Assembly (NCBI GenBank): GCA_016716235.1
Contig: JADJWS010000003.1
Span: 434,001 to 498,000, forward strand
DNA: 64,000 nt
Source: Candidatus Defluviilinea gracilis
Lineage (GTDB): Bacteria > Chloroflexota > Anaerolineae > Anaerolineales > Villigracilaceae
Reading direction: 5' to 3'
A program made the position numbers and the translations under genes. Below are positions 1-8,864 of this stretch, one piece after another; the first letter of the stretch is position 1; every line of letters begins with the position of its first letter. Under the pieces are notes generated by a model. That model searched no databases and was not told the origin of the DNA. It was given only the letters and a program-made list of their open reading frames with translations.

Positions 1-120
1 TTTGCTTATCAACCCCGCCCGGTTGAAATCGCCGCGCTGGAAGCGTCGGACGCTCCCGCAATGGAGATGCAACAGGAAAACAGGGATGAAAACCGAAAGA
101 AGAGACGTCGAAGACACTAA
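1..120 (+). CDS. C-terminal end of an unidentified protein (partial)
   Basis: Frame 1 is open from the first base to a TAA at 118-120, giving the last 39 residues of a protein that begins outside the window. The tail is charged and ends in a strongly basic run (RKKRRRRH). Its stop lies 3 bases before the adenosine deaminase start, so the two genes are probably co-transcribed. The fragment is too short to assign a family; a basic C-terminal tail is seen in many nucleic-acid-binding proteins, but that is not enough for a call. Confidence 0.6.
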   Translation, partial: FAYQPRPVEIAALEASDAPAMEMQQENRDENRKKRRRRH

Positions 121-123
121 CGC

Positions 124-1170
124 ATGAGCGCCGTCGAACGAGTCACCGCTTCGCTGAATACGTTTCGGGCATTGCCCAAGGTGGAGTTGCATCGTCATCT
201 CGAAGGCTCACTGCGTCTCGACACCATGCTCGACGTCGCAACGCAACACGGCATCACCATCCCGGCAGACGTGTTGCGACTAAGCACGTTGGTGCAGATC
301 CAAGAAGAAGACAAACTCACCTTCCAGAATTTTCTCAGCAAATTCAACACCCTGCGGCTGTTCTATCGCTCGCCCGACGTGATCCATCGCATTACGCGCG
401 AAGCCGTCGAAGATGCGGCGAAGGACAATGTGAAGTACATGGAATTGCGCTTCACGCCCGTTGCGTTGAGTCGCGCGGAACGTTTCCCCCTCCATGATGT
501 GATCGATTGGGTCTTGTCCAGCGCAAAGGATGCGGGGGAAACACACGGCGTGACTGTGCGGCTGATCGCCTCTGTCAACCGGCACGAAAGCGCGGAATTA
601 GCCGAACAGGTTGCCTGGCTGGCGGCAGACCACGTGAAAGACGGCTTGATTGCGCTCGATCTGGCAGGCAACGAAGCGGACTTTCCTTCGCAACCGTTTT
701 ACGGGATATTCAAAGAGGCGAAGCAGGCCGGTCTGCATGTGACCATCCACGCGGGCGAATGGGGACCCGCTTACAACGTGCGCGAAGCCATCGAAGAGAT
801 CGGCGCGGAACGGATCGGTCACGGCGTGCGCGTGATGGAAGATGACTCCATTGTGGCGTTGGCGCGCGAACGACAGACGGCATTCGAAGTGTGCATCACC
901 AGCAATTATCAGTCGGGCGTTTTCGAATCGCTCGAAACACATCCGCTCATGCAAATGCTCGAGGCGGGCTTGAACGTCACCATCAACACCGACGACCCCA
1001 GCATTTCGCGCATCACCTTGAGCCATGAATATTACGCCGCCTGCGAAGACTTGAAAATGCCGCAAAAAACTTTGAAGCAGCGCATCGTGGCGGCGGCAAA
1101 AGCGTCTTTTATCGAAGAAAACGAAAAAGCAAAACTTGTGAAGCAATTGGAAAAGGATTTGAAGTTATAA
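124..1170 (+). CDS. add: Adenosine deaminase
   Basis: Hydrolytic deamination of adenosine (and deoxyadenosine) to inosine in purine salvage; cytosolic TIM-barrel zinc enzyme. The 348-residue length is normal. Visible family motifs are the N-terminal zinc pair in LHRHLEGS (His23, His25), HAGE (His209, Glu212), IGHGV (catalytic His233) and NTDDP (Asp290, Asp291). The ATG at 124 sits directly after the stop of the upstream gene, and no better start is seen. Adenine deaminases of the same superfamily share most of these motifs, so the exact base/nucleoside preference is inferred. Downstream, 119 bases with a palindrome separate it from aconitase. Confidence 0.92.
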   Translation: MSAVERVTASLNTFRALPKVELHRHLEGSLRLDTMLDVATQHGITIPADVLRLSTLVQIQEEDKLTFQNFLSKFNTLRLFYRSPDVIHRITREAVEDAAKDNVKYMELRFTPVALSRAERFPLHDVIDWVLSSAKDAGETHGVTVRLIASVNRHESAELAEQVAWLAADHVKDGLIALDLAGNEADFPSQPFYGIFKEAKQAGLHVTIHAGEWGPAYNVREAIEEIGAERIGHGVRVMEDDSIVALARERQTAFEVCITSNYQSGVFESLETHPLMQMLEAGLNVTINTDDPSISRITLSHEYYAACEDLKMPQKTLKQRIVAAAKASFIEENEKAKLVKQLEKDLKL

Positions 1171-1239
1171 TCTAAACCATAGCAAGGATGGCAAAGGCGC
1201 ACCTTTGTGTTCTTCGCAAGTTTGTGTGGAACCGGTAAC

Positions 1240-1255
1240 GCCGACTTAAGTCGGC
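1240..1255. repeat. Perfect 16-bp palindrome in the add-acnA gap
   Basis: GCCGACTTAAGTCGGC reads the same on both strands and lies in a 119-base gap. It is one of many short perfect palindromes in intergenic DNA of this window whose arms differ in sequence. It has no T-run, so it is not a typical intrinsic terminator. Confidence 0.7.
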
Positions 1256-1289
1256 GCTCCGGAAATACAGACCACCAAAGGAGAACATT

Positions 1290-4001
1290 ATGAACGATTA
1301 CTTTAAAGCGCGCGATGTTTTGAAAGTGGGGAATAAGGAATACACCTACTATCGCCTCGACGCATTGGAAAAAGCGGGTCTGACCCAACTCAAGCGGCTT
1401 CCGTTTTCGATCCGCATTATGTTGGAAGCGGCTCTGCGTCAATGCAACGACAAGGAAATTACCCAGCAAGACGTGAAAAATATCGCCGCATGGACCCCCC
1501 TCCCGTCCCCCCTAAAGGGGGGAAGCCGCCCCGGCATCCCCTTCCTGCCTGCCCGCGTGATCATGCAGGATTTCACCGGCGTGCCAGCCATTGTTGATCT
1601 TGCCGCCATGCGCGCGGCGGTGGCGCGTCTCGGTGGCGACCCGAAGAAGATCAATCCGCTTGTGCCGGTCGATCTCGTCATTGACCATTCCATTCAAGTG
1701 GATTTCTTCGCCACCCCGGAAGCATTGCAACGCAACACCGAAATGGAATTTTTGCGCAACAAAGAACGCTATGAATTCCTCAAGTGGGGACAACATGCCT
1801 TCCAAAACTTCCGTGTGGTGCCGCCGATGACCGGTATTGTCCATCAAGTCAATTTGGAATATCTGGCTGATATGGTGATGACAAAGAAAGACGGCAAAGA
1901 AATCGTCGTATTCCCCGATACATTAGTTGGAACCGATTCGCACACCACGATGATCAACGGACTCGGCGTGGTCGGCTGGGGCGTGGGCGGCATCGAAGCC
2001 GAAGCCGTGATGCTTGGTCAACCGATGGACATGCTCCTGCCGGATGTGATCGGCTTCAAACTGCACGGCAAACTCAAAGAAGGCGTCACCGCCACCGACC
2101 TCGTCCTCACCGTCACACAGATGCTCCGCAAAAAAGGCGTGGTGGATAAATTCGTCGAGTTCTACGGACCCGGGCTTGAAACCATGTCGCTCCCCGACCG
2201 CGCGACCATCGGCAACATGGCTCCCGAATACGGCGCGACCATCGGCTATTTCCCGGTGGACAAAGAGACTCTTCGCTACATGCGGCTGACGGGCCGCTCC
2301 GAAGAAACCATCGCGTTGACGGAAGCCTACGCGCGCGCGCAAGGACTCTTCCATGATGCGTCCATGCATGAACCCGAATTCACCGACACGCTCGAACTGG
2401 ACCTTGGGGCTGTTGTGCCATCGCTGGCTGGACCCAAACGTCCCCAGGATCGCATCCCGATGGTCGAGTTGAAAGAGACGTTCAGTAAAATCTTGAGCGC
2501 GCCGGTCAAAGAGCGCGGATTCGAATTGAAGCCCGAAGCCCTGAACGCCGAAGCCACCTACGGAACGAACGGCGGCTCGATGAAGATGAAGCATGGCGCG
2601 GTGGTCATCGCGGCGATCACGTCTTGCACGAACACAAGCAACCCGTCTGTGTTAGTGGCGGCAGGATTGCTCGCAAAGAAAGCCGTCGAAAAGGGACTCA
2701 ACGTCAAGCCGTATGTGAAGACCTCGCTCGCGCCCGGTTCTCGCGTGGTGACCGAATATTTGAAGCAAGCCGACCTGCTCGATCCGCTCGCCAAACTCGG
2801 GTTCAACGTCATCGCTTACGGATGCACCACCTGCATCGGCAATTCAGGTCCGTTACCGGCCGAGGTGGCGAAGGCAGTCACAGGGTCCGATCTTGTAGCG
2901 GCGGCGGTGCTTTCTGGGAATCGAAACTTCGAGGGGAGAATCCACTCGCTGGTGAAGGCAAACTTCCTAGCCAGTCCGCCGCTTGTCGTCGCATACGCTT
3001 TGGCAGGGACAGTTGACATTGACCTCGATAAAGAACCGCTTGGCACAGGCTCCGATGGCGCGCCGGTGTATCTCAAAGATCTGTGGCCCTCGCAAAAAGA
3101 GATCAACGATGTCGCGTCGTCGAGCGTGCGCGCGGAAATGTTCAGGGACAAATATTCCGATGTGTTCAGCGGCTCGGACATGTGGAAGGATATCAAAGTG
3201 ACCGGCGGCGATCTGTATGAGTGGGACGAGAACTCCACGTACATTCATCATCCGCCGTATTTCCAAACCTTGGCTCTCGACGCCAGCGAGGTGAAAGATA
3301 TCAAAGGCGCGCGAGTGCTGGGCATGTTCGGCGACTCGATCACCACCGATCACATCTCCCCTGCCGGTAACATCGCGGTCGATTCGCCCGCCGGGAAATA
3401 TTTACAGGAACGCGATGTGGCTCCGCAATACTTCAACTCGTATGGCTCGCGGCGCGGCAACGATCTCGTGATGGCGCGCGGCACGTTTGCGAATATCCGC
3501 CTCAAGAATCTTTTGGTTGCGCCAAAGGAAGGCAACTGGACGAAGCATCACACCTCGGGTGAGGTCATGTCCATTTTCGATGCGGCGATGAAATACCAGA
3601 GCGAAGGCGTGCCAAGCATCATCCTTGCCGGGAAAGAATACGGCTCCGGCTCCAGCCGCGACTGGGCGGCGAAAGGTCCGATGCTGCAAGGCGTGAAAGC
3701 GGTCATCGCCGAATCGTTCGAACGCATCCATCGCTCGAATTTGGTCGGCATGGGCGTACTGCCGTTGAAGTTCATGGATGGGCAGACTGCTGAGTCGCTT
3801 GGCTTGAAAGGCGATGAAGTATTCGACATCGCAGGCTTGAACAACATCTCACCGAAAGCAGTGTTGACGGCGAAGGCAACCAAAGCCGATGGATCAGTGG
3901 TCGAATTCCAAGTCACCGCTCTGCTGAACACTGATGTAGAGGTGAATTATTATCGCAACGGGGGTATTCTCCATACGGTGTTGAGGAATTTGGTGAAGTA
4001 G
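1290..4001 (+). CDS. acnA: Aconitate hydratase A
   Basis: Converts citrate to isocitrate in the TCA cycle through a [4Fe-4S] cluster. The 903-residue length fits the AcnA/IRP1 type. The cluster ligands are visible as SCTNTSNP (Cys446) and YGCTTCIGNSG (Cys512, Cys515). The C-terminal swivel domain has the expected FGDSITTDHISPAG and GSGSSRDWAAKG motifs. The ATG at 1290 is preceded by AAAGGAG at suitable spacing. Oddity: after Trp68 the usual short loop is replaced by a Pro/Gly-rich stretch (TPLPSPLKGGSRPG) encoded by a C-run/G-run palindrome, apparently an in-frame repeat insertion, while the flanking PARVIMQDFTGVPA is canonical. A strong terminator follows the stop. Confidence 0.96.
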   Translation: MNDYFKARDVLKVGNKEYTYYRLDALEKAGLTQLKRLPFSIRIMLEAALRQCNDKEITQQDVKNIAAWTPLPSPLKGGSRPGIPFLPARVIMQDFTGVPAIVDLAAMRAAVARLGGDPKKINPLVPVDLVIDHSIQVDFFATPEALQRNTEMEFLRNKERYEFLKWGQHAFQNFRVVPPMTGIVHQVNLEYLADMVMTKKDGKEIVVFPDTLVGTDSHTTMINGLGVVGWGVGGIEAEAVMLGQPMDMLLPDVIGFKLHGKLKEGVTATDLVLTVTQMLRKKGVVDKFVEFYGPGLETMSLPDRATIGNMAPEYGATIGYFPVDKETLRYMRLTGRSEETIALTEAYARAQGLFHDASMHEPEFTDTLELDLGAVVPSLAGPKRPQDRIPMVELKETFSKILSAPVKERGFELKPEALNAEATYGTNGGSMKMKHGAVVIAAITSCTNTSNPSVLVAAGLLAKKAVEKGLNVKPYVKTSLAPGSRVVTEYLKQADLLDPLAKLGFNVIAYGCTTCIGNSGPLPAEVAKAVTGSDLVAAAVLSGNRNFEGRIHSLVKANFLASPPLVVAYALAGTVDIDLDKEPLGTGSDGAPVYLKDLWPSQKEINDVASSSVRAEMFRDKYSDVFSGSDMWKDIKVTGGDLYEWDENSTYIHHPPYFQTLALDASEVKDIKGARVLGMFGDSITTDHISPAGNIAVDSPAGKYLQERDVAPQYFNSYGSRRGNDLVMARGTFANIRLKNLLVAPKEGNWTKHHTSGEVMSIFDAAMKYQSEGVPSIILAGKEYGSGSSRDWAAKGPMLQGVKAVIAESFERIHRSNLVGMGVLPLKFMDGQTAESLGLKGDEVFDIAGLNNISPKAVLTAKATKADGSVVEFQVTALLNTDVEVNYYRNGGILHTVLRNLVK
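1495..1530. repeat. Palindromic repeat inserted in frame in acnA
   Basis: Bases 1507-1512 (CCCCCC), TAAA, and 1517-1522 (GGGGGG) form a short hairpin inside a C/G-run segment. It encodes residues TPLPSPLKGGSRPG between Trp68 and the conserved PARV. AcnA proteins I recall have about five fewer residues here with no Pro/Gly run, so this looks like a repeat that entered the gene and kept the frame. Confidence 0.55.
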
Positions 4002-4027
4002 TTCCTACTGCGTATTGCGTACTTCGT

Positions 4028-4062
4028 AAAAGAGACTCGCTTTTGGGCGAGTCTCTTTTTAT
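4028..4062 (+). terminator. Rho-independent terminator after acnA
   Basis: A 10-bp perfect stem (AGAGACTCGC / GCGAGTCTCT) with a 6-base loop is followed by a T-run, 27 bases after the acnA stop. The A-run on the other side would let it also work for the convergent gene at 4197-5798. Confidence 0.85.
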
Positions 4063-4120
4063 AAAACCTCTTGCTAAGGCGCGCTAGAGAGCGCACCCTA
4101 CGCGAAATTATTATTTGTGT

Positions 4121-4144
4121 AGCGGACGTTCTCTAACGTCCGCT
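4121..4144. repeat. 10-bp-arm palindrome between convergent genes
   Basis: AGCGGACGTT, CTCT, AACGTCCGCT is a perfect hairpin with no T-run. An adjacent smaller one (GCGCTAGAGAGCGC, 4081-4094 region) makes this a repeat cluster in the 195-base gap between two convergent genes. Confidence 0.65.
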
Positions 4145-4196
4145 TTCACAAGCGGTAAAACTTTTTGACCTATAAAAGAGGTAATCTACAAACAAT

Positions 4197-5798
4197 CTAC
4201 GTCGGGTTCGTCTTCAAGCTCGCCAGACCTCTCTCGATAGAGGCAAGGCGTTCCATGATGTTGCGGCCCGTGCTTTCGCGCAGTTTGGCGACGTACAGCA
4301 CTTTGCCAGCCTCCGCGCCGAATTTTTGCAGGCTCCGAATCACGGACGAGGAATACCCAACTCCGTTCTCGCGTTTACCGAACGCCATCACGCCGAGGAA
4401 CTCAGGCTTGGAGGCGCGTTTCAGGGTGAGCGGCAGGTATAACGAGTAATGAGACGCGTCCGCGGGAATGACAACCTCTCCCCTGTCAAGCAAGAGGCGA
4501 TCTTTCTCCACAAGAGTGATCGATGGCAACTCTCCCTCCTGGGGTAGCGGCTCGGTCAGGAACAAGGTTCCGCTTTCGTGTTTGAGGAAAATGTCGACCC
4601 CGGTCAAGTCCAATTGTTCTTTCACCTGCCGGGCGAGGATCTTCAAAATGTCAGTGGAAGACAACATCAACTGCGCCTCCGGGGCGAACTCCACGATGGT
4701 GCCGCTGAAATCGATCTCCTCAGGCTTGAAACGACGGTCCACAAAATTTTGCAAGCCGTCGCGCAAAGGAACGAACAGAAGCGCCACAGGGAAGATCGCT
4801 AACAACCCGAAGAAAGGCGACTCGGCGCTCAGGTATTGCTTTGCGTACAGTTCGAACAAAATGGCGCCGGTGATGCCCAACGATCCCATAATGGCGGTGT
4901 GAGCGCTATAGACCAATGTGCGATTGATGACAATGTCTATATCCCAGATGTGATAACGAAGCGCGGAGATCGCAAAGGTGACGATAAAACCGTAGGTGAA
5001 GAAAAGCGTCAGGAAGAACAGGGTCAGGTCAACGATGGAGCCGGCGACGTATCCGAAAATCTGATACTTCAACCAATACAGGATGTAGAAAAAGGTCATG
5101 CCGACCAGCGAGAGGGCGATCCACTTCAATTGCTGGCGTTGAAGCGGGTCTTTCGTCACGAATAAGCGGTAGACCTGCGCCAATACGCCCAATCCCAATA
5201 CCCCCAGGCGGAACAGCGCGGGCAGGGTATCGAGGAGGAAGATCCGTATCGCATCCGATAATCCTGAAGCGAGGAAGATCATCACGCACAGGTAAACGGG
5301 CAGTACCAACATCCCAAGCAGGCTGAGCGTGAAAAACCAGCGCGTCCAGCCGGGCGTCCATTGTCCATTGGGGAAGGTCAACAACACATAGAGCAACAGG
5401 ATGGACAATAACAGCGTATAACCCGTGCTAAGAAAATAAGCGATGAACCAGTTGATCAATTCATCGCCGGTCAGGTTCATGGATGACCAGAGATCGAACC
5501 CGGTACTGGTGCTGGTCCACGTAACGAGCATGAGGGATACGATCACGGCGAGTCGATCCATTGGCTTGCGCCAGAAAATGATCGCCGCCGCGATCACGCC
5601 GACCACGAACGAACCGAAATTGAGATAGACATATACCCACTTCTCAATATCCAATTGTTCAACCGACAGTTGTTGATACGATCCATTGACGCTGTACACA
5701 ATGGATGTCATCACTACCGCCAGCCAGCCCAGCCTCACCAGAATTCTCTGCAAGACAGGGAAATTGCGCGTATTTGTTTTTCTCTCGGTGGAAGTCAT
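4197..5798 (-). CDS. Polytopic membrane sensor with GAF-like domain, no kinase
   Basis: A 533-residue protein. The N-terminal two thirds has many hydrophobic helices, followed by the linker FVDRRFKPEEIDF. This linker resembles the VDRRF(F/Y) segment that joins the membrane part to the GAF domain in many Chloroflexota sensor kinases. The C-terminal ~170 residues look GAF-like (FLGVMAFGKRENG near the end). No H-box, N-box or G-box is present, so it cannot itself be a histidine kinase. The start at 5798 is supported by AAAGGAGGAG upstream. It is the last gene of a minus-strand set with a response regulator, a histidine kinase and an ABC exporter, and may be an accessory sensor for them. Exact role unknown. 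Confidence 0.7.
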   Translation of the reverse strand: MTSTERKTNTRNFPVLQRILVRLGWLAVVMTSIVYSVNGSYQQLSVEQLDIEKWVYVYLNFGSFVVGVIAAAIIFWRKPMDRLAVIVSLMLVTWTSTSTGFDLWSSMNLTGDELINWFIAYFLSTGYTLLLSILLLYVLLTFPNGQWTPGWTRWFFTLSLLGMLVLPVYLCVMIFLASGLSDAIRIFLLDTLPALFRLGVLGLGVLAQVYRLFVTKDPLQRQQLKWIALSLVGMTFFYILYWLKYQIFGYVAGSIVDLTLFFLTLFFTYGFIVTFAISALRYHIWDIDIVINRTLVYSAHTAIMGSLGITGAILFELYAKQYLSAESPFFGLLAIFPVALLFVPLRDGLQNFVDRRFKPEEIDFSGTIVEFAPEAQLMLSSTDILKILARQVKEQLDLTGVDIFLKHESGTLFLTEPLPQEGELPSITLVEKDRLLLDRGEVVIPADASHYSLYLPLTLKRASKPEFLGVMAFGKRENGVGYSSSVIRSLQKFGAEAGKVLYVAKLRESTGRNIMERLASIERGLASLKTNPT

Positions 5799-5867
5799 GG
5801 CGCTCCTCCTTTGCCTGATTCGTTTATCTTAACCCCCATCCATTGTTTCAAGGTACGTGAATCCTTT

Positions 5868-6503
5868 TTACACCAATCCCTGTTTCCTCGCAATATCCGC
5901 CGCCTGAGTGCGGTTCTCGGCTTGCAGTTTGGCGAGAATGTTGGAGACGTGGTTTTTCACCGTCCCTTCGGTGATGAACAATTTTTCCGCCATGTCTTTG
6001 TTCGACGCGCCTTGCGCCAACAACACTAACACTTCCCGTTCGCGCTCGGAAAGCGATTCGATCGTGGACGATGTTGGACGCATCATGTCACGCAAGGCGC
6101 GCGAGGCGATCTCAGGCTGGATGAAGACTTCACCCTCGTGCACGCGCCGAATCGTTTCGATCAATTTATTGGCAGGCGTATCTTTCAGCAAATATCCCAT
6201 CGCGCCCGCGCGCACGCCTTGATAGACATAATCGTCGCGGTCGAACGTGGTGAGGATGATGACCTTCGCCTGCGCCCACTCGCGGCACAATTTCGCCGTC
6301 GCTTCGACGCCGTTGAGGACGGGCATCTGCACATCCATGAGGATCACATCAGGACGCAGTTCCAGCGCGAGTTGCATACCGCGTTCACCATCCCCCGCTT
6401 CACCCACGACGTGTAAGCCGGGTTCCAGATCGAGAATCGTTTTCAACCCCTGACGCATCAGAGTCTGGTCTTCGACGAGGAGGAGGTTGATGGTGGTTGA
6501 CAT
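5868..6503 (-). CDS. LuxR/NarL-family response regulator
   Basis: A 211-residue two-component regulator. The receiver domain (about 1-120) has the acidic pair Glu11-Asp12 and the phospho-acceptor Asp57 in ILMDVQMP. A LuxR-type helix-turn-helix (about 145-211) contains LSEREREVLVLLAQGASNKDMAEKLFITEGTVKNHV in overlapping pieces typical of the NarL group. It lies downstream of a HisKA_3-type kinase on the same strand, its likely partner, and close to an ABC exporter that such DesK/DesR-like pairs often control. Confidence 0.93.
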   Translation of the reverse strand: MSTTINLLLVEDQTLMRQGLKTILDLEPGLHVVGEAGDGERGMQLALELRPDVILMDVQMPVLNGVEATAKLCREWAQAKVIILTTFDRDDYVYQGVRAGAMGYLLKDTPANKLIETIRRVHEGEVFIQPEIASRALRDMMRPTSSTIESLSEREREVLVLLAQGASNKDMAEKLFITEGTVKNHVSNILAKLQAENRTQAADIARKQGLV

Positions 6504-6518
6504 AAGAGTTAAAAATTA

Positions 6519-6546
6519 ACCACGAAGGACACAAAGAGCACGAAGG
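6519..6546. repeat. Dispersed CCACGAAGGACACAAAG repeat
   Basis: The 140-base gap between the response regulator and the kinase contains ACCACGAAGGACACAAAG followed by CACGAAGG. The same words recur at 41530-41556 before the zinc-ribbon gene. No promoter is evident in the gap. Confidence 0.6.
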
Positions 6547-6643
6547 TTAATTGGTTGAAGATCATGGTTTGTGCCCAATGAGCAGGGTCTGGGTAGATGA
6601 TGTTAAAAAGGATACATCCAATTTGTCAGTGTAGATAAAGCCA

Positions 6644-7867
6644 TTAGAGCAGAGGCAGTCTCACGTCGACGCGTGAACCGCCACTGTTACCCGAGAGAGT
6701 CAACGCGCCGCCGAGTCCCTCCACGCGTTCGCGCATCCCGCGTAATCCATAATGTCCGGGCTTGTTCTCGGCATCCGCAGGGAAACCACATCCATCGTCT
6801 GTGATCGTGAGCGTTACATGTTGCGACTCGATGTCGAGATTTAAATCCACATTCCGCGCGGCGGCGTGACGTTCGATATTCGTCAGCGCCTCTTGCGCGA
6901 CACGCCAGAGCGTTTCGGCATGAACGGGCGAAAGTTGATTCGCATCGTCGTGAATGTGACACGTGACGGCAAGATGCGCGCGCTGAGCAACATCCACGCT
7001 CAAGGTTTGCAACGCTTCACTCAATTTTCTTTCACCAAGCCCTGGCGCACGCAGACCCGCGAGCGAACGCCGCAGTTCATCCATGCTGGCGCGGGTGAGG
7101 TCTTTGAGCTCATCCACTTGCGCGGAGGCTTTATCGGCATCCACTTTATACAAACGTTGGATCGCTTCGAGTTGAACCGACAACGCCACCAACGAATGAC
7201 CGAGGCTGTCGTGCAGATCGCGCGCGAGACGTTCCCGTTCGCGCAAGGTCGCCAATTCGGCATCGCGTTGACGAGCCGCTTCCAACTCCTTTTGGGCTGA
7301 CTCGAGCTTCGTGATCAAATCCGCCCGCTGACTGCTGGTGCGGATGATGCCATAAATAAATAGAAAGACCGCCATGCCGCCAATCCACATGAACGAAAAA
7401 CCAAAGGCGGCGCCAAAGGGAATTTGCGTGATATTCCAATCGGAAATGATTAATAGAATAAAGAATGTGACAACAGCCGTTCCAAAAACGACTCCCCTCA
7501 GCGGCAGTAAACCGAACATCTGACCAAAGTACGTGAAGCCCAGCCACCAGGCAAACGGATTCAACCAACAGGCTAACACCCACATACAAACTCCGCCCAC
7601 AAAATAGATGGTGAGGTTTTTCTGTGAAATGGGCCAGCCGCCGCCTCGGATGCAGAATAAGTAAAGCGCTCCTTGAGCAACGGACAATCCCGCCACTGCC
7701 CACTCGCGCCAGGTTAAGTCGCCTGCATGTGAAGCGAGAACCGCCACAGCGGCGAAACCGAAGATCAATACAGACAACACATCCCAAAACCTACCGTAAA
7801 GGTGAAGATTCTCGGCAGATATCGGGAGGTCGCTATCGGCGAGATGGGATGGTTGGGATTCGTTCAT
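6644..7867 (-). CDS. Membrane sensor histidine kinase (NarL/DesK type)
   Basis: A 407-residue kinase. Roughly residues 25-185 hold five or six membrane helices, then a short coiled coil (about 185-215). Next come the HisKA_3 dimerisation domain with the phospho-acceptor His219 in RDLHDSLGHSL and a HATPase_c domain with ALTNIERHA (N-box), TITDDGCGF (G1) and HYGLRGMRERVEGLGG (G2). The class pairs with LuxR-type regulators such as the neighbour at 5868-6503. Short extracytoplasmic loops suggest that it senses membrane or lipid-soluble signals (inference). Confidence 0.93.
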   Translation of the reverse strand: MNESQPSHLADSDLPISAENLHLYGRFWDVLSVLIFGFAAVAVLASHAGDLTWREWAVAGLSVAQGALYLFCIRGGGWPISQKNLTIYFVGGVCMWVLACWLNPFAWWLGFTYFGQMFGLLPLRGVVFGTAVVTFFILLIISDWNITQIPFGAAFGFSFMWIGGMAVFLFIYGIIRTSSQRADLITKLESAQKELEAARQRDAELATLRERERLARDLHDSLGHSLVALSVQLEAIQRLYKVDADKASAQVDELKDLTRASMDELRRSLAGLRAPGLGERKLSEALQTLSVDVAQRAHLAVTCHIHDDANQLSPVHAETLWRVAQEALTNIERHAAARNVDLNLDIESQHVTLTITDDGCGFPADAENKPGHYGLRGMRERVEGLGGALTLSGNSGGSRVDVRLPLL

Positions 7868-7905
7868 GCGGAAAGTGTACTCTGGATGAGAGAAAGTGGA
7901 AAGCG

Positions 7906-7986
7906 CTCCCTCACCCTAACCCTCTCCCAATGGGAGAGGGGACTAGACTCCCTTCCCCCAATGGGGGAAGGGTTGGGGATGAGGGG
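7906..7986. repeat. Double-hairpin repeat (CCCTCTCCC/GGGAGAGGG type)
   Basis: Two hairpins in tandem: CCCTCTCCC AAT GGGAGAGGG, then CCTTCCCCC AAT GGGGGAAGG, flanked by CTCACCCTAAC and GTTGGGGATGAGGGG. Similar elements are widespread in bacterial genomes. It fills the gap between the permease and kinase genes. Confidence 0.75.
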
Positions 7987-7992
7987 AATTAA

Positions 7993-8751
7993 TTACGCTT
8001 TCGGTTCCCAGCGGAACAACTTGGCGGCGACGAATGTGGCGGCGATTCCGTACACAGCGAGGAGCAACAATTGAGAGAGCCATTTCGGGTCGAGCGTCGC
8101 TTCCAGCATTGCCGAACGGACCAATTGCGCGACGGGATAGGCAGGCAGGTACGGCACGACGTTTTGCAACCAAGCGGGCAACATATCCAGCGGGAAGATC
8201 ATGTCACTGATGAACATCAGCAGGAAGTAAATGGTCATGCCAATTGCGGTGGCGCTCCCTGATTTTGCCGATACGCCGCTGATGATGCCACCCAGCGCCA
8301 TGAATGCCAGCAAGCCGATCAGGATCATCGGATACGCTAACAGCAATCCCGTCGCGCTCAAAGGCACTTTATAGAGCAGGACGCCCGCAATGATGATAAG
8401 TGTGCTTTGCAGGACGCCGATCACAATATTCACCAACAGATATGAGCCGATCATTTCCACGGCGGGCAACGGCGTGGCTTGCAGACGTCGAAGCACGCCT
8501 TTTTCGCGCATCTCCAACATCATGGTCGAACTACTGACCAGACCGAAACTCAAGGCGTTCAAGACGATCACGCCTGGGGTCATATAGTCCATGAACTGAC
8601 TCATGACCGCACCGTAGATGACCATAAGCAAAATAGGGAATGCGAAGTTCCAGAAAAGCACATACCCGTTTCGCAAGTGCATGAGGGTCATGGCTTTGGT
8701 AAGGATGAGAAAACGTTTCATCAGTATTTTCCTTTCAAGAATAAACAACAT
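7993..8751 (-). CDS. ABC-2 type transporter permease
   Basis: A 252-residue protein with six predicted helices and the topology of ABC2_membrane permeases: a short cytoplasmic N-terminus, helix 1 at about 25-45, and a C-terminal helix ending in FRWEPKA. It pairs with the ATPase at 8865-9797 upstream on the same strand to form an exporter. Together with the downstream kinase and regulator this resembles bacitracin- or linearmycin-type resistance/efflux loci. The substrate cannot be told from sequence. Confidence 0.88.
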   Translation of the reverse strand: MLFILERKILMKRFLILTKAMTLMHLRNGYVLFWNFAFPILLMVIYGAVMSQFMDYMTPGVIVLNALSFGLVSSSTMMLEMREKGVLRRLQATPLPAVEMIGSYLLVNIVIGVLQSTLIIIAGVLLYKVPLSATGLLLAYPMILIGLLAFMALGGIISGVSAKSGSATAIGMTIYFLLMFISDMIFPLDMLPAWLQNVVPYLPAYPVAQLVRSAMLEATLDPKWLSQLLLLAVYGIAATFVAAKLFRWEPKA

Positions 8752-8774
8752 TTGAACTCTTGTATGAGTGTCTC

Positions 8775-8861
8775 TAGCTCAGCCACAGAGTTCACAGAGA
8801 CCGTTGAGAAATGCTCTTTATCTCTGTGTTCTCTGTGGCAAAAATGACTTTCGCAAGAGGT
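8775..8861. repeat. CAGCCACAGAG...CTCTGTGGC dispersed repeat
   Basis: The gap between permease and ATPase genes is filled by an imperfect inverted repeat that starts GCTCAGCCACAGAG, has a CTCTGTG-rich right arm, and ends TGACTTTCGCAAGAGGTC. A longer version with an extra internal block occurs at 15386-15505. Shorter relatives are at 37281-37415 and 57148-57228. Confidence 0.75.
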
Positions 8862-8864
8862 CTA